From Carboxylicivirga fragile (GTDB lineage: Bacteria; Bacteroidota; Bacteroidia; Bacteroidales; Marinilabiliaceae): a stretch of DNA of 32,730 nucleotides. The position numbers were made by a program, and so were the translations under genes. Shown here piece by piece: positions 1 through 7,011 of the stretch (its first letter is position 1; each line of letters opens with the position of its first letter). Below the pieces are notes generated by a model that was given only the letters and a program-made list of their open reading frames with translations, did not search any database and was not told the origin of the DNA. The stretch is from positions 1-32,730 of the forward strand of contig JAFMVD010000061.1 in NCBI GenBank assembly GCA_025499625.1, in the 5' to 3' direction.

Positions 1-28
1 TACACTCATTAATAATTATGAAAAACAA

Positions 29-56
29 AGAGGCTAACCATAAATGATTAACCTCT
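29..56. terminator. Possible hairpin terminator near left edge
   Basis: AGAGGCTAA (29-37) can pair with TTAACCTCT (48-56) with one mismatch across a 10-base loop, and a T-rich run follows on the plus strand. It could end a gene lying left of the window. No open frame of note is visible in bases 1-125. Confidence 0.4.
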
Positions 57-125
57 AAATTTTATTTAAAATCTTGTTACTTCTGAAATTGCCTATGTAA
101 GCTAAGGTCTTTTTAGCCATATGTT

Positions 126-155
126 ATGCTTAACCATTTCTTTTTGGTTAAGCAT
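126..155 (-). terminator. Terminator of rsmE
   Basis: ATGCTTAACCA (126-136) and TGGTTAAGCAT (145-155) form a perfect 11-bp stem with an 8-base loop. The stem overlaps the first base of the rsmE stop codon on the minus strand, so it is well placed to end that transcript. Confidence 0.65.
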
Positions 156-850
156 TATTCATTTATTAAATGGATTGTATGAACGGCAACAACACCTGCC
201 GTTTCAGTACGCAAACGACTTGAGCCTAGAGAAACAGGTTTACAACCAGCAGCAATAGCTGACTCAACTTCTTGCTCTGAAAAATCACCTTCCGGCCCAA
301 TTAGCAGGGTTAAATCTTCCTGTGGTGAATAAGCCTTTTTTAGGCTTGGTTTTTCTGAGTTGTAGCAATGGGCAATGAAAGCCTTGCTAGTATCTATTTG
401 TTTAATAAAAGTATCAAATCGGGTAAGTTCATTAACTAAAGGAGCAAAGGCTTTAAGCGATTGTTTCATGGCTGCAATAGCAATTCGTTTGATACGATCT
501 ATTCGTATTTTTTTTCGCTCTGAATGATGGCATAACAAAGGAGTTATTTCGCTAATGCCGAGTTCGGTGGCCTTTTCAACCAGCCATTCATACCGATCCA
601 TGTTTTTGGTAGGCGCTACTGCTAGATGAATAGAAACATTTGGTAGCCCGTGTTTAGCAGTTTCGATATGTTCAATCTCACATCTTTTATGGTGAGCGGT
701 TTTAATTTTACCTGTGAAATAATGGCCTTTACCATCAGCAATGGTTATGATATCATCCACCTTGTGACGTAAAACATTAATACAGTGCTTACTCTCTGAT
801 TCGCATAAAATACCTTGGCCAGTAAAATTGGGGTCGAAAAAAAGTTCCAT
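155..850 (-). CDS. rsmE: 16S rRNA (uracil-1498-N3)-methyltransferase RsmE
   Basis: Predicted SAM-dependent methyltransferase that makes m3U1498 in 16S rRNA of the assembled small subunit; cytosolic. The 231-residue protein has the usual length and two-domain layout: an N-terminal PUA-like RNA-binding part, then a SPOUT knot domain. The SAM-binding knot motifs are visible as LLIGPEGDFS (around residues 183-192) and LRTETAGVVAV near the C-terminus. The ATG at 850 is chosen because the only longer start is a TTG at 869-871 that lies inside a perfect -7 promoter element. The gene follows the histidine kinase on the same strand with a 56-base gap but appears to have its own promoter and terminator. 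The assignment is firm. Confidence 0.95.
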   Translation of the reverse strand: MELFFDPNFTGQGILCESESKHCINVLRHKVDDIITIADGKGHYFTGKIKTAHHKRCEIEHIETAKHGLPNVSIHLAVAPTKNMDRYEWLVEKATELGISEITPLLCHHSERKKIRIDRIKRIAIAAMKQSLKAFAPLVNELTRFDTFIKQIDTSKAFIAHCYNSEKPSLKKAYSPQEDLTLLIGPEGDFSEQEVESAIAAGCKPVSLGSSRLRTETAGVVAVHTIHLINE

Positions 851-868
851 AAATATCAATTGTGGCGA

Positions 869-876
869 CAAAGATA
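869..876 (-). promoter_or_regulatory. Bacteroidota-type -7 element for rsmE
   Basis: On the minus strand this reads TATCTTTG, a perfect TAnnTTTG match, 18 bases upstream of the rsmE ATG. It predicts a start of transcription near 862-864 and a leader of only about a dozen bases. No clear TTTG -33 element is seen at the usual spacing. Confidence 0.5.
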
Positions 877-906
877 CGAATAAGCTAAAAAAGCCTGGTT
901 ACTTAT

Positions 907-3168
907 TTATAATTGGAGAATTTTTTTTGAAGCACTTACCGTATTTGGCAATTCAACTACGAATGTTGCTCCTTCACCAAACTGTGAGTTAACGTTTATT
1001 TTACCGTTCAGCAATTTAACAAGGCTTTGGGTTATAGATAAACCCAGGCCTGTTCCACCATGTTTTTTTATTGAAGATTCATCGACTTGTCGAAAGCGGT
1101 CAAATATAATCTTTAAATTCTCATCAGAAATACCAGGGCCTGTGTCTTTTACGCTGATTTTAAGTTTAGTGTTTTCAATAACCTCATAACTAATGGCAAC
1201 GTACCCACTATCAGTAAATTTTATTGCATTAGATATTAGGTTGAGCATTATTTGATATAGCCTTAGTTTATCTGAAGTAATTAAAAACTTATCATCCATG
1301 TTTGAAACAATAAGTCTTAACTCGATGTTCTTTTTTTGTGATTCGATTAGCTGTTTACCAATTGCTTGTAATTCTTGAAGTAATTGGTGAAAATTGAAGG
1401 AGTTATGCTGTATCTTTAGTTGACCCGACTCAATTTTACTTATATCGATAATGTCATTGATTAGTGTAAGTAGGTTTTCGCCACTGTTTTTTATGAATTG
1501 AAGGTATTCGATTCTTTCTGATTCAGTGTGTATTTGCTCGGTTAACAAATCGGTAAATCCCAAGATCGCATTCATCGGGGTTCTTATTTCATGCGACATG
1601 TTTGCTAAAAATGATGATTTTAAACGGTCACTTTCTTCCGCTTTTTCCTTAGCTAATGTAAGTTGATACTCAAACTTTTTTTGAGCATCGATATTCATAA
1701 TAATACCGGTCAAACGAACAGGATTATTCTGGTATCGTTCAGTGATTTTACCATGAATGGAAAACCATGATGCTTCTCCATTTTTCTTTATACATCTTAA
1801 TTCACATTTTATTGTATCCGTTTTTTGACTTTTGTGTTCGTCATATGCTTCTTTTAATTGAATGATGTCGTCGGGCCAAATGAAGTTTTTCCAATTAACA
1901 ATATCGATGTTAATTTCCTTTTTCGAATCATATCCAAGTAAGAGAGCAAACTGGTCATTTAAGAAGACATTGCCAGTATGAAAATCCACATCCCACAGGC
2001 CTTCATTGGCACCATCCATAGCCAACTCTAATCGCTCCTCGCTTGAAACCAAGCTAAGTTCTACCTTTTTACGCTTAATAATGTCAGAAATTAATATCAG
2101 AATGATGATAAGAAGAACTATAAGAACAGTAAGAACAATGATTAGCTCATTTTTAAATTCACGAATAAAGTCTACTGGTTCGTTAATTAAATTGTATTCA
2201 TTAATGGAATCAGGGATGCTGAAATTGTATTTTTCCAGTTGATTATAGTCAAGAATTATCTTTTGAGCAGGGCTTGTGAAAAGTGGTGGGTTCTCACCAT
2301 TTAAAAAGTTAGACATGAGATTAGCTGCATGCTTACCTTGATCTTTGGCTTGAATAATTTGACCACCAACAATACAATCGTGCAGTAAAAAATCCCAATT
2401 ACTATATATTGGAATGTTTATGCCATCAAAAAAATAATGACTTTCATGAATCATCTCATTGGGAATTCCATCTCGGTTTGTGTAGAGGCTTAGCAAGTAA
2501 ATTGCCTTATTTTCTTTATCCAGTTTGTTGAGTTGTTCCTTCAGTTTTGTCGGATTATCAGTATTTAAATAGGAGATTTTCAGATGATTTGCTGTTTTTA
2601 AAATTGCCTGATTAAATTGATTTGTAAAAATCTGACCTGAAAGTGTATTGTCCGAGATAACATAAATCTCATCAAGAGAGGGTTGCAGTTTCTGCATTAA
2701 CTGCAATGTGCCGCTTACATCTATTTTCTCCAAAACGACAGCAAGTTTCGAATCAATTTGTTCGAGATCATATTCCTCTACATTATTAACACCGCAAATT
2801 ACCGCAGGAACATTGCCCCAAATCTCGTTACCATGTTTGAGATAAAAATCGAAGGCTCTATTATCACTACATATTATTCCATCAATAGGATGCTTGCTGT
2901 ATTTAAGCGCATATTTAGTTTTCAGTGCGTCAAAGTAAGTATCAGAATTAAACCGTTTTGAATCCATAAATTCAGAAAAAATTCGAATGGATTCGTCAGT
3001 TTCAAAATGTTTAATTATGCTTGAGTTGATATCATTTGACCATTGATAACCGAAGTGATAGGAGTTTAAAATGACTATTTCCTTCAGTTTCTGGCTATAC
3101 CCAAGCGAAGAAAAGCTAAGGAAGAGCAGAATTTGAAAGAAACAAAGGTGTTTTTTATATTCTGACAT
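907..3168 (-). CDS. Membrane sensor histidine kinase with ABC_sub_bind-like periplasmic domain and PAS
   Basis: A 753-residue sensor kinase. It has a signal peptide ending near the GYSQ sequence, then a roughly 310-residue periplasmic region resembling ABC_sub_bind (periplasmic-binding-protein fold) sensors, beginning at IVILNSYHFGYQWS. One transmembrane helix lies around residues 339-361 and a PAS domain around 370-500 (SSEERLELAMDGANEGLWD). The HisKA domain carries the phospho-acceptor H526 in MSHEIRTP. The HATPase domain has an N box (LISNAIKFTD), G1 (DTGPGIS), F box and G2 (GGTGLGL). No receiver domain is attached and no response regulator is nearby, so its partner is elsewhere. The ATG at 3168 is preferred over an in-frame TTG at 3183 because it starts the signal peptide directly. 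The ligand is unknown. It is divergent from the sigma-factor operon. Confidence 0.9.
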   Translation of the reverse strand: MSEYKKHLCFFQILLFLSFSSLGYSQKLKEIVILNSYHFGYQWSNDINSSIIKHFETDESIRIFSEFMDSKRFNSDTYFDALKTKYALKYSKHPIDGIICSDNRAFDFYLKHGNEIWGNVPAVICGVNNVEEYDLEQIDSKLAVVLEKIDVSGTLQLMQKLQPSLDEIYVISDNTLSGQIFTNQFNQAILKTANHLKISYLNTDNPTKLKEQLNKLDKENKAIYLLSLYTNRDGIPNEMIHESHYFFDGINIPIYSNWDFLLHDCIVGGQIIQAKDQGKHAANLMSNFLNGENPPLFTSPAQKIILDYNQLEKYNFSIPDSINEYNLINEPVDFIREFKNELIIVLTVLIVLLIIILILISDIIKRKKVELSLVSSEERLELAMDGANEGLWDVDFHTGNVFLNDQFALLLGYDSKKEINIDIVNWKNFIWPDDIIQLKEAYDEHKSQKTDTIKCELRCIKKNGEASWFSIHGKITERYQNNPVRLTGIIMNIDAQKKFEYQLTLAKEKAEESDRLKSSFLANMSHEIRTPMNAILGFTDLLTEQIHTESERIEYLQFIKNSGENLLTLINDIIDISKIESGQLKIQHNSFNFHQLLQELQAIGKQLIESQKKNIELRLIVSNMDDKFLITSDKLRLYQIMLNLISNAIKFTDSGYVAISYEVIENTKLKISVKDTGPGISDENLKIIFDRFRQVDESSIKKHGGTGLGLSITQSLVKLLNGKINVNSQFGEGATFVVELPNTVSASKKILQL

Positions 3169-3313
3169 TTTAGGCGTTAGCAATGGTTAATGGCATTAGT
3201 TAATGAATGCTAAATATAAGTAAAACAATTCTTTTACTTGTAGTATATATAACTAATTCTTAAGAAGAATTTGTAAATTATTTTGAAAAAACAGAATTAA
3301 CGGCAAAGGTTTG

Positions 3314-3321
3314 TATCTTTA
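3314..3321 (+). promoter_or_regulatory. Possible -7 element for the ECF sigma operon
   Basis: TATCTTTA differs from TAnnTTTG at one base and lies 27 bases before the preferred sigma-factor ATG at 3349. No TTTG is found 19-21 bases upstream, so this may be a weak promoter or one used by an alternative sigma factor. Confidence 0.3.
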
Positions 3322-3348
3322 ATGGCGTCCTATAGGATGAAGATGATA

Positions 3349-3915
3349 ATGCAGAGTGAAAAATTATTAATAAAGCAAATTCAGTCGGGCGATAATATCG
3401 CCTTTCGTCGAATGGTCGAATTGCATCACCTTCGGGTAATTCACATTTGCTTGTCGTTTGTTCATAGCCCACAGGATGCTGAAGATATTTCTCAAGAGGT
3501 ATTTATTGAAGTTTATAAATCCATTAATACTTACCGTTTTGATGCAAGTTTATCAACTTGGTTGTACCGCTTAGCAGTCAATAAATCTTTAGATTTTCTC
3601 CGTCAGAAAAAGAGAAAGAAAAGAGGTTTTGGACTTGTTAATTCGGTGGATAGAAACGAACTTGAATCCATTAACTATGGGAATGATGATGTTGGGATTG
3701 AAGAAAAGGAGCGAATATTGCTTTTGCGATCTGCCATTGAGAAATTACCGGAACGGCAACGTGTGGCTATTACCTTATCAAAGATTGATGAATTAGGGCA
3801 GAAAGAGGTGGCTGAGCTTATGCAAACAACGGTTGCCTCGGTGGAAGCCCTGCTTATTAGGGCTAAGAAGAAGTTACATCAACTTTTGATAAAGCATAAG
3901 CAAGAAATTTTTTAA
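3349..3915 (+). CDS. ECF-type RNA polymerase sigma factor
   Basis: Cytosolic sigma-70 family protein of the ECF type, about 188 residues with only regions 2 and 4. Region 2 includes the DAEDISQEVFIEVYKSI core-binding segment and STWLYRLAVNKSLDFLRQ. Region 4 includes LPERQRVAITLSKIDELGQK followed by an HTH (VAELMQTTVASVEALLIRAK). The open frame extends to an ATG at 3322, but the extra residues look like translated leader and a -7-like element ends at 3321, so the ATG at 3349 is preferred; 3337 and 3343 are also possible. Downstream lie a small membrane protein and two Spy/CpxP-like proteins, which suggests an envelope-stress regulon with local control. The exact ECF group is not determined. 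Confidence 0.9.
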   Translation: MQSEKLLIKQIQSGDNIAFRRMVELHHLRVIHICLSFVHSPQDAEDISQEVFIEVYKSINTYRFDASLSTWLYRLAVNKSLDFLRQKKRKKRGFGLVNSVDRNELESINYGNDDVGIEEKERILLLRSAIEKLPERQRVAITLSKIDELGQKEVAELMQTTVASVEALLIRAKKKLHQLLIKHKQEIF

Positions 3916-3984
3916 TTGAGCGAAGGATTGTTTGGAGATAGACGTCTAATGAAATGAAAGACAATGAAGAAAGAGGATTTAAAT

Positions 3985-4323
3985 ATGGATAAGATTGACG
4001 ATATAATAAATTTGGATAGGGGGCATAGCAAATATGAACCTTCATCTGATTATGTAGATAGTCTTATGGATAAGATCGAAACCATTGATCTTGATCGATC
4101 AAGATCGTTTAGTTTGCTTTTTATAAGTGCAGCTGCGGTTGCAATTTTGTTTCTTCTAACTAATGTGTCGGTTATACTTTTTAATAGTAATTCGTCTATT
4201 TCAACTGAAATTATGGATGAATGGGCGGGTTTATACCAACAAGATGCTGGTGAAAGCTGGTACAATAGTGATGATTTAGATATGTTAGCTACAGTAACCA
4301 CAATAAATGAGGACAATGAATAA
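3985..4323 (+). CDS. Small single-pass membrane protein, possible anti-sigma factor
   Basis: No family is recognised. The 112-residue protein has an acidic N-terminal cytosolic stretch of about 42 residues, one strong transmembrane helix (LLFISAAAVAILFLLTNVSV) and a short acidic extracytoplasmic tail. Its position after an ECF sigma gene and its topology fit a minimal anti-sigma factor, but no ASD or zinc-binding H-x3-C-x2-C motif is seen, so this is inference from context. An ATG at 3964 is also in frame; 3985 is preferred because AGAGGA lies just before it. The end overlaps the start of the next gene, implying coupled translation. It contains a perfect 20-bp palindrome encoding the LDRSR segment. 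Confidence 0.7.
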   Translation: MDKIDDIINLDRGHSKYEPSSDYVDSLMDKIETIDLDRSRSFSLLFISAAAVAILFLLTNVSVILFNSNSSISTEIMDEWAGLYQQDAGESWYNSDDLDMLATVTTINEDNE

Positions 4324-4822
4324 GAATTGTAAATTGTGTTGGATTATTCTAGGGCTTTTCTTTGCTGCGAATGTGGTATTGCTCTCTTTGTGGTGGATGA
4401 GTTCTCAAAAGAAGACTGATCGATCGAGGGGAAGAGGGAAAATGGAGATGAAACGTTTAAGACAGCATCTCGAAAGTAATATTGGAATTGACTCTGTGCA
4501 GTTTGATGTGTTTAATAAATTGCGTCATGTTCATTTTGAACAATTAAATCATACAAAATTAAAAATCGACAGTATTGAAAGGCTCTTGCGTTTAGAGACT
4601 TTTACCGATAATAGCGATTCTTTAAAGGTTTATGGTCTCATTGACGAGATTGCCGTTTATCAAAAAGAGGTGGAAATGCAAAATTACATCCACTATCGAA
4701 AATTAAGGTCTGTCTGCAAAAGCGAAGAGCAACGGAAGCGATTGGATAGTAACTTTAAAAATCTAATTGATAAAAAACACGGGCGACACCGTAATAGATA
4801 CCGATCTGGTCGATCTAAATAA
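4316..4822 (+). CDS. Membrane-anchored Spy/CpxP-like (heavy-metal-resistance-type) periplasmic protein
   Basis: A 168-residue protein with an N-terminal membrane anchor (about residues 7-27), then a basic linker (KKTDRSRGRGK) and an all-helical, charged periplasmic domain. The layout of that domain (RLRQHLESNIGIDSVQFDVF, then HFEQLNHTKLKIDSIERLL) resembles the metal-resistance/Spy/CpxP/ZraP group, which act as periplasmic chaperones or stress sensors. The C-terminus is Arg/His/Lys-rich (KKHGRHRNRYRSGRSK). The start overlaps the preceding gene by 8 bases; an ATG at 4307 is also possible. Assignment to the superfamily is by pattern and is moderate. As part of the sigma operon it may act in sensing or feedback. 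Confidence 0.65.
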   Translation: MNKNCKLCWIILGLFFAANVVLLSLWWMSSQKKTDRSRGRGKMEMKRLRQHLESNIGIDSVQFDVFNKLRHVHFEQLNHTKLKIDSIERLLRLETFTDNSDSLKVYGLIDEIAVYQKEVEMQNYIHYRKLRSVCKSEEQRKRLDSNFKNLIDKKHGRHRNRYRSGRSK

Positions 4823-4907
4823 GTAATATGTAATTGAAAATAAGCTAAAAAGCAAGCGTGCACCTTGTTTTAATGTGATAGTTATGTCAAATTTTATTAA
4901 AATATTT

Positions 4908-4920
4908 CATGTTTAACATG
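4908..4920. promoter_or_regulatory. Palindrome upstream of the tandem Spy-like gene
   Basis: CATGTTTAACATG is a perfect 6-bp inverted repeat around a single central base, ending 16 bases before the ATG at 4937. It could be a protein-binding site or a small leader hairpin. No standard promoter was found in this 114-base gap, so the gene may depend on the upstream operon or on an ECF-type promoter. Confidence 0.3.
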
Positions 4921-4936
4921 ATTAAAATAATGAGTT

Positions 4937-5815
4937 ATGAGAAAGAGAAATTTAATTGCAGGATTGGTTGTGCTAATGATAGCAAGTGGATTAAGTATTA
5001 ATGCTCAGCAGCAACGCATGAGACAGAATAAAAAAATGTCTTACCAAAAAACTTCTGCGCAAAGTTCGTGTTTGAGTGACTTGTCGGCTGAGCAGCAGGA
5101 ACAGATGGAAGCTTTAAGAATTAAACATCTGAAAACAAATCAATCAAATTTAAATATGTTGAACGAGTTGCAAGCTCGAAAGGTAACGCTGCAAAGTGCC
5201 GATGAAGTTGATAGGAAGGAATTGAATAAATGCATCGAGAATATTAGTGGCATTAAGGTAGATATGCAGAAGCGTCGTATTCGTCATATGCAGGAAGTGA
5301 AAATGGTATTGGATGATGCCCAACTATTAGCTTTTGAAAACAAGCATAGGATGAACAATGGTAAAGGACGTGGAAACAGAAATTTCTGTGATGGTCAGGG
5401 TTCATCATCAAAAGGATATGCGAAAGGACATGGTCGTCGTGGTAATGGCCAAGGAAGAAGCGGACATAGAGGTAATGGCCAAGGAAAAGGGTATGAAAAG
5501 GCTGGTTTTACAGATGATCAAATAACTATAATGCAAACTTCACGTTTGGAATTGATGAAGAAGGAGCAACCATTGTTGAATGAATTAAATGAGTTGAGAG
5601 CAGCTTTAAAAACACAAACTTCTGGCCGTGATATTGATTATAAGAAAGTAGATAAGCTAATTGATGAGCAAGCTGATTTGCAATTGAAAATGGCAATGCT
5701 AAAGATGGATCATCAGCTTGAAATACGTCAGCAATTAAGCGATGAACAACGATTAATGTGGGATATGCGTCGAATAAAAGGAAAAGGACATAGAAGATAT
5801 ATGTCTGCTTTGTAA
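4937..5815 (+). CDS. Secreted protein with two Spy/CpxP-like domains
   Basis: A 292-residue protein with an N-terminal signal peptide (IAGLVVLMIASGLSINAQQ). Two helical units of about 90 residues resemble each other: the first (about 49-138) runs from LSAEQQEQM to the AQLLAFENKH segment, and the second (about 189-283) from AGFTDDQITIM to SDEQRLMWDM. Both start with an L/F-[ST]-x-x-Q segment and end with a [DE]-[AE]-Q-x-L/R segment, as in Spy/CpxP-type periplasmic chaperones. They are joined by a Gly/Arg/Lys/Asn-rich linker (about 140-187) with an internal repeat. It probably works in the periplasm as part of the envelope-stress response driven by the adjacent ECF sigma factor. The domain duplication is inferred by eye. 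Confidence 0.7.
   Translation: MRKRNLIAGLVVLMIASGLSINAQQQRMRQNKKMSYQKTSAQSSCLSDLSAEQQEQMEALRIKHLKTNQSNLNMLNELQARKVTLQSADEVDRKELNKCIENISGIKVDMQKRRIRHMQEVKMVLDDAQLLAFENKHRMNNGKGRGNRNFCDGQGSSSKGYAKGHGRRGNGQGRSGHRGNGQGKGYEKAGFTDDQITIMQTSRLELMKKEQPLLNELNELRAALKTQTSGRDIDYKKVDKLIDEQADLQLKMAMLKMDHQLEIRQQLSDEQRLMWDMRRIKGKGHRRYMSAL
5441..5486 (+). repeat. Short tandem repeat in the Spy-like linker
   Basis: GGTAATGGCCAAGGAA occurs at 5441-5456 and 5471-5486, a 30-base period that keeps frame and encodes the repeated GNGQG units of the basic linker. It looks like a recent duplication within the gene. Confidence 0.75.
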
Positions 5816-5848
5816 GAGACACTAAAATGTAGTTTGCTAATGCGGATG

Positions 5849-5888
5849 AAAATGGGTAGTTTGAGAGTTATTTCAGGCTACCCATTTT
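5849..5888 (+). terminator. Rho-independent terminator after the Spy-like gene
   Basis: AAAATGGGTAG (5849-5859) pairs perfectly with CTACCCATTTT (5878-5888), with an 18-base loop and a T-rich tail. It separates the sigma/Spy cluster from the transporter operon. Confidence 0.7.
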
Positions 5889-5925
5889 TATTTTAAATAA
5901 AAGTGAATAATGCGATGGTATTAGT

Positions 5926-5956
5926 TTTGATAAGCGTCTAAGAGATAATAAGTTTA
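5926..5956 (+). promoter_or_regulatory. Bacteroidota-type promoter of the ABC/RND operon
   Basis: TTTG (5926-5929), 19 bases, then TAAGTTTA (5949-5956) matches the Bacteroidota consensus TTTG-N19-21-TAnnTTTG with one mismatch. Transcription would begin near 5962, exactly where the first GTGTACG repeat starts. The leader would be about 140 bases. Confidence 0.6.
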
Positions 5957-5961
5957 AAAGT

Positions 5962-6065
5962 ATTAGTGTACGATATCGGAACAGGTGTATCATTATCGTA
6001 CATGTTAGTGTGAGAAGATTTTCATTAATACATTGAAAGCTAAATTAGTGTACGTAATTGTACGC
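5962..6065 (+). promoter_or_regulatory. Candidate operator array (GTGTACG repeats) before the ABC/RND operon
   Basis: The 11-base sequence ATTAGTGTACG occurs twice in direct orientation, at 5962-5972 and 6044-6054. The first copy also forms a perfect 9-bp inverted repeat, TGTACGATA (5967-5975) with TATCGTACA (5994-6002). The second copy is followed by GTACGC (6060-6065), giving an imperfect palindrome. The first site sits at the predicted transcription start, as expected for repressor binding. AGTGTA half-sites recall those of YtrA-type GntR regulators of ABC transporters, but no such gene is in the window, so the regulator is unknown. Confidence 0.5.
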
Positions 6066-6102
6066 TTTTTGATAAAAGAGCTTAACCTAAATCGAATTTA
6101 TC

Positions 6103-7011
6103 TTGAAAATTGAAATTAAGGACTTGAGTCAAGTCTATAAAAATGACTTTCGCGCACTGAGTCATGTGGATTTGGAAATTAATTCCGGAATGTTTGGTTT
6201 GCTTGGTCCCAATGGAGCTGGTAAATCAACTTTAATGCGCATTCTCGTAACGCTTTTGAATCCAACTCATGGTGATGTATTTGTAAATGGTATGAAACTT
6301 TCAGATAATCGAGCTGAGGTTCGTTCATATTTGGGCTATTTACCTCAGGATTTTCGGTTCTTTTCTAAACTAAAAACATGGGAGTTTCTTGATTATGCAG
6401 CTTCCTTAGCAGGTATCCGAAATAAGAAACAACGACTAGAGCAAGTGGATGATTTGTTGGAGCAGGTTGGTTTATTTGATTTTAGAAATCGCTTTGCTAA
6501 TAAACTTTCCGGTGGTATGAAACGGCGATTAGGTATTGCTCAAGCTCTTATTGGTGATCCTAAAATAGTAGTAGTTGATGAGCCAACTACAGGATTGGAT
6601 CCGGAAGAACGCATCCGATTTAGAAATATACTTTCCAATCTGAGTCAGCGTGAGGTTATTATTGTATTGTCAACTCATATTGTTGGTGACATTTCGTCAA
6701 CGTGTAGTCAAATGGCTTTATTAAACGGAGGAGAGGTACATTTCAAAGGTTCGCCAGAGCAATTTATTAAACAAACCGACGGTCATGTTTTTAAGACAAA
6801 TGTGACCTATGAAGAAATGAAATTGATTAGTGAAGCTTACCCAATTATTACCTCCGTTCCTGAAGCAGGAGGTTACGAGGTAGAGTTTGTGGCTAATGAA
6901 CTTAACGGGTGGAAAGCCGATACGATAACTCCGTCGTTAGAGCATGCCTATGTTTATTTTATGGAGTACATCGCCAACCAAAAACAAGTTTCCAATGATA
7001 TCCTTATTTAA
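6103..7011 (+). CDS. ABC transporter ATP-binding protein
   Basis: A 302-residue cytosolic ABC ATPase that should drive an ABC-2 type permease. Visible motifs are Walker A GPNGAGKST (35-43), Q-loop LPQDF, signature LSGGMKRR (from 135), Walker B VVVDEPTTGLDP (catalytic E160) and H-loop H192. About 80 C-terminal residues follow, probably accessory. The start must be non-ATG: TTG at 6103 follows an in-frame stop at 6088-6090 with no ATG between, and the protein begins directly at the first strand (KIEIKDLSQVYK). The stop overlaps the next gene by 17 bases. It is the first gene of the seven-gene operon. Its ATPase is closely similar to the C-terminal ATPase of the RND fusion (for example LDPEERIRFRN versus LDPRERIRFRN). 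Confidence 0.93.
   Translation: MKIEIKDLSQVYKNDFRALSHVDLEINSGMFGLLGPNGAGKSTLMRILVTLLNPTHGDVFVNGMKLSDNRAEVRSYLGYLPQDFRFFSKLKTWEFLDYAASLAGIRNKKQRLEQVDDLLEQVGLFDFRNRFANKLSGGMKRRLGIAQALIGDPKIVVVDEPTTGLDPEERIRFRNILSNLSQREVIIVLSTHIVGDISSTCSQMALLNGGEVHFKGSPEQFIKQTDGHVFKTNVTYEEMKLISEAYPIITSVPEAGGYEVEFVANELNGWKADTITPSLEHAYVYFMEYIANQKQVSNDILI

Noticed and set aside
851-871. Seven extra N-terminal codons for RsmE from a TTG start
   Set aside because: The TTG lies inside a perfect -7 promoter element and family proteins start near MELFF.
3278-3472. Minus-strand open frame across the sigma-factor start
   Set aside because: The plus-strand sigma factor has clear region 2 motifs over the same bases; the minus frame has no domain.
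5957-6102. Riboswitch in the 140-base leader
   Set aside because: The repeats look like protein-binding sites, and I saw no known riboswitch core or terminator/antiterminator pair.
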